Shown here piece by piece: positions 53,837-64,000 of a stretch of 64,000 nt of DNA. Below the pieces are notes generated by a model, which saw only the letters and a list, made by a program, of their open reading frames with translations, ran no database searches and was not told the DNA's origin. The stretch spans positions 558,001-622,000 of the forward strand of contig JADNYV010000004.1 of NCBI GenBank assembly GCA_015501055.1, written 5' to 3'. Position numbers and translations under genes: made by a program. This DNA is from Mucidula mucida (taxonomy: Eukaryota; Basidiomycota; Agaricomycetes; Agaricales; Physalacriaceae). Within the stretch, counting starts at the first letter, position 1. Every line of letters begins with the position of its first letter.

Positions 53837-55347
53837 GAGAAAGAAATAGATAGGAAAGCAAGTAAAAGTCGTTCAAAGATACATAGAAGGTATGTCGAAT
53901 CGTTAATGAGGTCGTTACTGACGAGTTGGATACTTTGGAGTGAGGCAAGGCACACAACACCCTGCAGAATCAACAGGGCCAATCTCAGATCATCGCTTAT
54001 GACGCATTACTCAATGTACCGCCTTTTTTTGACTTTTTTCTAGTTTCGTGCGCCTGTGCGATGCTGAGACCTTATTGTTCCTGTCGTTCTGATGAAAAAC
54101 TCGGAAATCAACTTTTTCCAATTTTTCGTACACAAAAAAGCGCTTAAAACTCTCCTACAACTGCGAACAAGATCAAGCCACCTCACGAATTCCTTTCCAC
54201 AGTTATAGAAGGCTAGAGCGCGAATTCAAGCTGCCTTGGGTCACCATGGCCCAGGCGCTCCTTTTGGAACATTGTTGTTGTGCGGCGTTTCGTTATCAGC
54301 CACTTTCCCAAACCTACCATTCCCTTCCCTCGTCTGTGCCGCGCACAGACAATGAAACGAGAAGCCAGAGCTAATTTGGACTTCTGTGAGTCGCTGAAAC
54401 GAGGTCACTTTGGTCTCCGCGGAGACATAAGCTTCAACGCGTGAGGAAAATGACGGAACCAACATATCGCAGCGACCGACGCAGGTTTTGAAGGAACGGA
54501 AATGACCAATGGTATCGAGCCCTTGTGTATTCGCTGTCACTCCTTTGCGCATTGTCGAGCCTCAAACAGACCGGAACACGAGAATGAAGGATATACGATT
54601 GAATGGCGAATTGATAATGTTTGAGCTTCATGAGCTTTACGTCTTGCCTGGGAAGCCTGCATGCCGACCGTGCATCGAGCGGTCTAGAGAGCGCGATAAC
54701 AGGAGAGAAGACGATCTATAACCCTCGCCAGAGGAATTTAGTGTAACAAGTCGTGGCGCAACCATTAATCGCTCTAATCGAAATCCAGGACTGCGACCGA
54801 GGGAAGGACGGAACTTACCGAATCAACGGCGCTTCAAAATTCAAGAAATCATCCCGAGATCGCTGCCGAGGGCCTCGAAAAGGCGCGACAATCGTTCAAC
54901 AGAGCGTCCTGAAAAGGAAACTATTCATAGAACTGATGGTAGATTTCGGTGAAGATGACGACAGCAGACACTGACAGTCGAAGCCCAGAAGGATCAACTT
55001 ACTCCTCGCCACTGCCGACGTTTGAACGAACCTGCGCGATATGAGTCTGACCGACTTCCAGAACGTAAAATGTGCACTTTCAATTGATTCTTCGACGACG
55101 ATAAGGGAATAATATGGCAGGGTCGCCAGTTCAACGTTCAACGCTCGCCTTCATTTCCGGTGTAACCATTTGGATGTCAGTATTGAAAGCAGGAGGCCTG
55201 CGATGGCGGACATAATCGGTAACACATGTCATACCTATCAGGAAGATCAGCTGAATGTGGTGGGTTGGAAGTTTGCATACATGCATAAATAACGCGACTA
55301 ATGTCCTTCAAGCATCTGGGCCAAGGAACGTTTGACACTCAACGACG
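53837..55347. other. Intergenic between divergent genes, no gene recognised
   Basis: 1.5 kb separating the kelch gene (-) and the DnaJ gene (+). It contains T-rich and A-rich short runs around 54020-54140 and short open frames only. Confidence 0.4.
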
Positions 55348-56768
55348 ATGCGATCTCCCCATCCCAAGGCGCCTCATCAGATCCTTGGTGTCCCGGCTGA
55401 TGCCACATTGGACGATATCAAGACTGCGTACAAGAGACAGGTACAGTGCCATGTCCCGCAGCTCGCCATGCCTTATTGAGCCATGCAGGCGCTGCGATGG
55501 CATCCCGATCGCAGTCGGGAAGACATAAAGAGCTGCACAGAGCATTCATCCAGGTATGCGCCGGGTGGCTGAAACAAGTGAAACACCGAAGAGGCGCTCG
55601 CTAACTGTGAATTAGGTCAACGGTGCATACAGGTCGCTGTTGCGTGACCGTGGTACGTCACATCCTGAACATAAAGGCTCAGGTGCAGAGCCGAGGACAT
55701 CAAGATCGAGTTCTGACATGCCCCGCGAAATTGCATACCCTACGCATGTCGCGACAGCCGGCTCTTCGAGTTCATCCACGAGGACGATGGACAGCTTTGA
55801 CACTCGCAGTCGGAGCACGGCGCCATCAAGTCCTCCTACGAGTCCGCCCACTAGCATGGGATCTATTCTCGAGGACGACGATGATGGACCGTACTCGAAA
55901 TTCCAAAATGTTCGGTCTACAGACGCGACAATTGATGACGGAAGTGTAGAGTCGTTGCTAGAAGACTGGGTTAGCGTCATGGGAGACTCGAATCACAAAA
56001 CTCACAGTCATAGGTGAGCAGTTTCCGTTGTTAAAGTTGATTTCTGACCAAATTGACCTGTAGGAAAGAGACGCCTCGAACTGATGACAGGCATAGAGCG
56101 GCAGGTCGTTATCAGCACCACCTAGATCGGTCACGGACACATCTCCACGATTATCCCACATACACCAAAGGCACTGGAACCTCCAGAGTCTGGAGATATG
56201 CTCTAACAATGTCCCTCGAGGATCTCTTCCACGGGCGGGAGTACCGCTTCCGCATAACGCGTTTCTACCTCTCTGGCATGAAGGAGAACGTGATGATCGA
56301 CGTGCACGTTCCGGCAGGCAGCGAGCACGGCACCGTTATATCGTGCCTCAATGTGGGACACCAGCGGAGAGATGGAACATTTCAGGATATCCTCTTTGTT
56401 GTGGAAGAGGCGCCGCATGACACGTACGCGCGCATCGGCCAGGACCTGGTCATCAAGGTGCAGATCCCGTGGACGGGTGTTTTGAAGAGGAAGGATGGCA
56501 GGATCCACTTTGTTGGAATAGACAACAGGATGCTTTGTGCACGAATCAGCTACGCGCGCGACAGACGGCTGGTAGGGCAGTACAGGATTAGCCAAGCAGG
56601 GATGCCCATTACTAGCGATGGGCGGGTCGTCGGCAGAGGAGACGTGATTGTTCAGTGAGTTTTAGCTTTCTCCAGTTCAAGAACGCTGAATAACATGAGA
56701 GCAGATGGGAAATACAGAGTCCTCCGAGTTCAAAGTGGACATCGCTAAGGTCATGGTTAAGAAAATGA
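55348..56768 (+). CDS. Class II DnaJ (Hsp40) co-chaperone, one frame break in the J domain
   Basis: J-domain partner of Hsp70. Start at 55348 (M-R-S-P-H-P-K-A-P-H-Q-I-L-G-V). The J domain includes HQILGVPADATLDDIKTAYK and, after an intron, QALRWHPDR with the HPD tripeptide. One missing base near 55518 is required to continue into R-H-K-E-L-H-R-A-F-I-Q and then V-N-G-A-Y-R-S-L-L. There is no Cys-rich zinc domain and no Gly/Phe-rich block; instead a Ser/Asp-rich spacer. The C-terminal substrate-binding half has SLEDLFHGREYRFRITRF, VHVPAGSEHGTVISCLNVG, IGQDLVIKVQIPW and QYRISQAGMPI, followed by a last exon ending W-L-R-K at 56768. Sis1/DNAJB-like by this layout. About 410 residues. Confidence 0.88.
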
Positions 56769-56915
56769 AGGGAAAGAACTGTTACCTATGAGAATATTTA
56801 TGGTATTTATTCAATGTAGTCAATAATGTATGATGGACACTTGAAACGAGATCGTCGTTGGTTTGAGAGAGAGGCTGTGATCACATAAGCGACTACTTGT
56901 TAAAATCTCGTCACC

Positions 56916-58562
56916 ATGTCCCTCCCTCCACCGCCGACTGCGTTTATGCGCGCGCTGGACAGCATCAAGGACCAAGCAAAGGACGCGCTTTGGGCGCTCT
57001 CCTCGTGTCTCTGCCAGCAGTCAGCCAAAATCAAGATCAACGGACGAACATGTACATTGTGCTTTCCCAACGTGCCCGACGTGTAACTGACAGGTCACTC
57101 GCAGTCAACATTGTAAAGGTCCTTGGAGAGGGCGGTTTCTCTTTTGTATACTTGGCGCAGGACGAACACAGTGGTGTGAGCATTATGCCCAGGACGTGAT
57201 TGCGCTCTGGCACTGACTGCGGCGCAGAGACAATTCGCGCTCAAAAAGATACGCTGTCCGACCGGAAGCGATGCCGTTAAGGAGGCGATGAGAGAGGTTG
57301 AAGCATACCGCAGATTCAAGTGAGTATCATGTCAATTGTCATGAATCCGTGTAATGACAACATTGTAACCAGACATCCTAATATCATTCGAATACTTGTA
57401 TGCCATCTACCTTTCTCTCAACACCTTAACCTGATTGTATTTAGGACTCTGCCGTCGTACAAGACCCTGATGGCGAAGGCAAGATTGTCTACCTCTTCCT
57501 CCCATTATACCAAGTGCGCAGCTTCCTATTCCTAGTGATTCCTAACAAACCTGCGCGACAGAAAGGCAACCTCCAAGACGCCATAAACGCCCATGTTGTG
57601 AACGGTACCCACTTCCCCGAACACGAAATGGTGCGGCTCTTCAAAGGAGCCTGTGAGGCAGTCCGGGCAATGCACACATACCGCGCCTCCGGGCCAGCAG
57701 CATCAAATACCGCCTCATCATCATCACGTCGACAAGAGTCGCAAGACCGACACTCTGACGACGATGAACGCTTTCCTCAAGCTGAAGGCAACGAGGACGG
57801 AGGGTATTCCTACGACTCGAGTGTGAACGTGCCTCTTGTTACTCGACATCGCGTCGAAGAGGAAGGTGACGTTGTATTCGATGGTGACGAGGAACTTTCA
57901 AGAGCAGAAGCTAGCGGGACTGGAGAGATTATCTCTTACGCACATCGGGACATTAAACCTGGGTACGTGTTGTCCAATCTTCAGTATTTTGATTATTGAA
58001 CAACATTCTAGCAATGTCATGATCGCAGATAATGGCAAACCTATTCTCATGGATTTCGGCAGCACAATAAAGGCTCGAATTCATGTCGAGAACCGCTCTC
58101 AGGCCTTATTGCAGCAAGACATCGCGGCAGAGCAGAGCACCATGGCTTACCGTGCACCCGAATTGTTCGATGTTAAGACAGGTACTACTCTTGACGAGAA
58201 AGTTGATATATGGGTATGCTTTAGGCATCGCGTAATCCTGCACGGTGCTAAACATTATCCTAGTCACTTGGCTGCACGCTCTTCGCACTCGCATATTCGC
58301 ATTCGCCTTTCGAAAACACCCAGACCACAGAACAGGGCGGCTCGATAGCGATGGCTGTGCTCAGCGCTCGATACAAACAACCCAATTCCGCGTATTCGCA
58401 AGGGCTTAAAGATATCATTGATAGTATGCTGAAGGTTAATCCAACAGAACGACCGGATATTCATCAGGTACGTAGTCGTTCTCCATGTGCCTTGCTTGCA
58501 AGACTGATTTAGTGTTGTAGGTTATTGCAATGGCTGATCGGGTTCTGCAGAGCCTAGCATGA
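56916..58562 (+). CDS. STK16/Env7-type serine/threonine kinase (NAK family) with internal acidic insert
   Basis: Membrane-anchored kinase related to yeast Env7 and human STK16, which act at vacuole or Golgi membranes. Start at 56916 (M-S-L-P-P-P-P-T-A-F). An N-terminal C-L-C-Q-Q segment could be palmitoylated, as in the family. Kinase motifs: VKVLGEGGFSFVYLAQ (Gly loop), FALKKIRCP (ATP Lys), E-A-M-R-E-V-E-A-Y, I-V-Y-L-F-L-P-L-Y, then H-R-D-I-K-P-G-N-V catalytic loop, MDFGST, MAYRAPELFDV and K-V-D-I-W-S-L-G-C. About 75 residues rich in Ser/Asp/Glu separate the helix AVRAMHTY from the HRD loop, more than a normal kinase has there. Nine or so short introns, frame intact, stop at 58560-58562. Confidence 0.92.
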
Positions 58563-59138
58563 ACGACACGGTATGACTATTTATTCATCTTTCATCATCA
58601 TAATCTATGGGCCACACGTGTATTGGACTGCGTACTATGTGATAGACTCTCGAGACGCCTTGTGGCGCGCCGCCAACACAGTGATTGAAAGATCGGGCGG
58701 CGGAGGGAGAATCTGCTTGTATTACTTCTCAGGATTACACGAGGACGTAGTACAAGAATGAGCTTTCACGCTTGCAACGGGACTACGGCGCAGAATACTT
58801 GAAGCTGTACTTTATCGATACAAACATCTCAAATCCGCTGCATTTTCGGTCGACGTGGACTAGTCGTGCATCATGGGCTTCTCATAAGATTCTAACGACG
58901 ACGCGTCCCGCCTCCTTATTTATTGCAGTCATAGCAAATGCATGCGCCAATGACAAATGTTCGTATTACTTACTGTTAATCAGACCTAAGTGGGACAACC
59001 CAGTCAAGAACGTTGAATCCGTATACATTCTCTTGCGTCATTGAATCCGTCTATTAAGTAGGGTATAGTGAACTCCTCATGCTTCTACATTTATGAGGCA
59101 ACGTAACCTTGATGATAATAAAATATATGAATGCCAGA
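58563..59138. other. Short intergenic region between convergent genes
   Basis: Convergent 3' ends of the Env7-type kinase (+) and CYP51 (-). No further gene recognised; AT-rich in places. Confidence 0.4.
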
Positions 59139-61031
<1,893 letters not shown>

Positions 61032-61205
61032 GGCAGCAAAGTCTGGTCGTAGTCAAGAGCAAACCTGCGTTTAAGTGCCCGAAAAAGTTGTCACATGGCA
61101 CCATAAATAAAATGGTACGAGTAACCACACTCTGAGATTAGATTAGATTGCACGCAGCCTCATTGATTCGTTCATTCAAGTGTTCATTAGAATGTATTAC
61201 TACTA

Positions 61206-64000
61206 CTACTCCACCAAATCCAACCACATCGACGCGTGATATCCCTTGTTTAATACCAAGTTGTTCACCTTGATCGTCTGACCGAATTTCACATCCGAAA
61301 GACTCTTGAGATTGACCAACGTCGCACGAATGCCCAGCTCAGGAAGATGTACCGGTGCCACAAAATTCATCCTCGTGGATGATGGGTGGGAACATCCATG
61401 ACAAGGGCCGTCAAATTATCCAGAGGATTTGGTATGTCCTTCGAAGGCTGGCTGATCCACCGCTCCAAGAACATCATCTGCCACATCACATTGTTGCGCC
61501 CCTCCTCGCGCTTATACCAGCGGTCTGTGATGGCACTCAGCTCGGCCTTGATGAGAAGGTCATCTTTGCTGAAGATAGATTTCTCGCCCCGAAGTGATGC
61601 ATGTATCTGCCAATGCGACATCATATCTAGATATCGACGCAGCGGAGACGTTGTTCGAATGTAGCCTTCCCCCTCTAGTGCTCCTACTGCCCAATGTGTA
61701 CCTGGCTGGAGAGTATACGTAGACTTGAGATCGTAGTCTAAGAATGGGATAGCTTCTACCCGATTCACATAACCTCCAGGGGAACGATGCTCAAGGAAGG
61801 TGGTGCTATCGAGTCCAGGATGCAGTGGGGGTGGAGCAAGGACACGGCGAAGAATTGGGATTTTCCGTTCATGGCAAAATATAGAACCGACGCGTCCTGC
61901 AACCTTCATCGCCTCCGCGACCATACTCCGGGCGCCGACATCTTCAGTCAGCGGTTCTTTGACAGCCATCGTAAAATTTGGGAAGCCCGAATATAGCTTC
62001 CCCGGTATTGACACGGGCGGCGGCATCCTTTGGGCGAAGCAGCAACAACAACATCACCCTTGCTCTCAGTGGATACGAAGACGCCATCTCGGAACCGGCG
62101 CGCGACCAAGTTGGTTCGTATGTCATAGAGTGTACGCAAGTCGGCACGATGTCTTTCGGTGAGCGTAGCGGGCTGTATATCGCGAGCCAGAGGACGACCA
62201 AACGGGTACCTGGCTGTCGAACCCGGGAAATTCATCAACGCCTCCACCGTGTCATACGATATCACGACCAAATTGTTCACAAACCCAGACCTGACCTTGT
62301 AATCCACGATATCGCCGTTGCTACTAATCTTAGCGCTGAAGGTGAGAACCCTTTGTGGCCCGTCCTTGGATCCCAGAGACATTCCGAATCCTTTGTGACC
62401 AGTCAAACCGCAGGCAGCATGCTATCGAAAATCAGCGGGTGATATCGTGACATGTGGCGTTCTTCAGCCAATGCAGCGAATGCATGGGTCGGGGGAATAA
62501 TTGAACAAGGATCTGCGACATGGACATGAAGCCAACCCCCGTGCGGGTCGCCAGGGATAGGCTCGAAGGATATACCATCATCCAACTCTTTCGCGGTCGA
62601 TTCATCAATGACATACACGGGCATATCGCCAAAGTCGTGCCTCACGCTCTCCATCGGATCAGAGGGATAGAAATCCTCGTGTCCAAGAGGTTGAGACGTG
62701 GGATTCAAGATGGCCGCGTTGGAAGTGGGGGAGGAGTACTTTTCAATGTGTTTGGTTATCATGGTTTCGACCTGCTCGTCGAAGAAAGGATTGATATGCA
62801 CCGTCGCGTCCTGCCAAGGTGGGATGACGCCAAGATCGACTAGAGCCTCATAGCCTTGTGTATGAGCGTAAAGCGACGCGTCATTGTAGAGGCGTTTAAG
62901 GATGTTACTCAGTCCGACTGCATATGCCATTGGAAATTCGTCGTACGCTGAAAGCAACGAGTCGACCAGGTAGCGGAGAATGAGAATGTCATTCTCATCC
63001 CAGGAAGGAGACGAGGGAGACTCAAGCACCGAGGGAGGTTCATTAGAGGTTTCGCGTCTGAGCGCGACGACCCTTCCATAAAAGGACGCGCCTTGAGCGC
63101 GAAGCTGTCAAGAGGGCTGCTGCGCTGAGACATCCAGCTGTGAATGGTATTGAGTCGGTTCTTTTCATTGAGAGAGCGGATGACGACGGCGTGCGAGACA
63201 GCAAAATCTCTGCGAGGAATATAAGAGGTGGATTCTTGAGAGATGAAGCGCTGAACGGCTATGAGATCGACGAATGTAGGTTTCTTCTTGAACATGCGGG
63301 TGAGATGAGAGAGTGTTGTTTCGGCACGCTTGTCAGGATCTTTGTTGCGTAAAAGCTCATACGCGTCGTTAAGACCAGCTTGCGCGTCAAACGTAGCCTG
63401 TGAGATGGTGGGGGCGAGTTGGGTGAGGTATTTGAGAACGCGGAGCCGGGCTTTGTGTTGGTGGTCCGAGTTGGGTACCAACTCTGAGCCACAGCGACTG
63501 GCGAGGTCGGATGAGATGAGGCCAGGAATGGAGAACTGGACCATGTCCCCGAGGTGGTAGAGCACATCGCCTGCCTGGGTTAATGTGACTGTATGAAGCT
63601 GACGGCCGCGATATTGTTGTCCAAGGACGACGCCACAGCTCGACGTGCGGTTAGGACTAGAACACATGGTAAGCAGGCAGCCTTGATACAAAGAACCAAA
63701 CATACCCGCCAATTTCGAGAAAATCGCCGGGCTGGAGGTCGAATTCGTTTCGACTGTCATCCCAGCCATAGTCCATATTGCTATTTGAGACATCGCCAAC
63801 CTCCGTCGATGGTGGCCGTCCTGTCTCGAATTTTATGGTCGACTCGAATCCTCGCCGTCGTTGTCTGCCGCTAACTTCGTCAGTCACGTCGCGCTCTTCG
63901 ACGCCTTTCTTGATGAGCTTGCGGGCGAGCGTCTCAAGCCTTTGAGTCTCTACGGCTGGAGCAGCATAGGTCCTACAATGGACGCGCAAAGACGTCGACG
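61206..64000 (-). CDS. RNB-domain exoribonuclease, DSS1/CYT-4-like (5' end beyond the window)
   Basis: 3'-5' exoribonuclease of the RNase II family, closest in layout to the mitochondrial Dss1/CYT-4 enzymes that degrade or process mitochondrial RNA. The right edge cuts the 5' end; the most upstream exon visible reads R-T-Y-A-A-P-A-V-E-T after a possible acceptor near 63971. A small beta-rich N-terminal part (LQPGDFLEIGG) is followed by P-T-F-V-D-L-I-A-V-Q-R-F. The RNB domain begins D-M-P-V-Y-V-I-D and holds the acidic cluster VIDESTAKELDDGISFE, then GGWLHVHVADP and Y-I-R-T-T-S-P-L-R-R-Y-L-D. The S1-like tail ends L-N-K-G-Y-H-A-S-M-W-L-D-L-V-E. Frame breaks consistent with one missing base each lie near 63080, 62407, 62029 and 61372. 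It sits head-to-tail, 174 bases upstream of CYP51. Confidence 0.85.

Overview
The window comes from a filamentous basidiomycete, most likely a plant-litter- or wood-degrading Agaricomycete. The evidence is dense introns of about 45-60 nt with GT-AG ends, Zn2Cys6 regulators carrying the fungal_trans_2 type of C-terminal half, secreted CBM1-GH10 xylanases, a lanosterol 14-alpha-demethylase, and a beta-alpha fused type I fatty acid synthase. No CRISPR, tRNA or rRNA could be supported, and no intact mobile element.

Layout. 0.5-3.3 kb: a short-chain dehydrogenase and a PTC5-like PP2C that seems to have lost metal-binding residues (both +). 4.9-6.2 kb: a Zn2Cys6 regulator (-), followed by a gene-poor stretch to 9.9 kb. 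9.9-17.5 kb (+): EB1-type microtubule plus-end protein, the SWI/SNF-RSC subunit Ssr4, and a tandem pair of GH10 xylanases. 17.7-34.3 kb (-): DBP5 mRNA-export helicase, a 12.7-kb fatty acid synthase gene, and the Rag GTPase Gtr2. 34.5-37.9 kb (+): a VTC-type polyphosphate polymerase subunit, divergent from Gtr2. 39.3-44.8 kb (-): two related Zn2Cys6 regulators with a doubtful small gene between them. 45.8-47.4 kb (-): a double-PH-domain protein, divergent from acyl-CoA-binding protein (47.6-48.2 kb, +). 50.8-53.8 kb (-): a type I membrane kelch protein. 55.3-58.6 kb (+): a class II DnaJ and an STK16/Env7-type kinase. 59.1-61.0 kb (-): CYP51. 61.2-64.0 kb (-): an RNB exoribonuclease running off the right edge.

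Most genes are single-copy housekeeping functions, not a dedicated cluster. Loose themes are lipid and sterol metabolism (FAS, ACBP, CYP51), nutrient sensing and phosphate storage (Gtr2, VTC), and plant-cell-wall degradation (GH10 pair).

Two observations stand out. First, about 20 sites in seven genes need exactly one missing base restored to keep the protein family in frame. No site needs an added base removed. This points to a consensus indel error in the assembly rather than pseudogenes, and a reader using these gene models should expect broken frames. Second, both xylanase paralogues appear to contain a 2-nt internal exon at the same position, just before the catalytic acid/base motif. 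One of the pair also uses a GC-AG intron where the other uses GT-AG.
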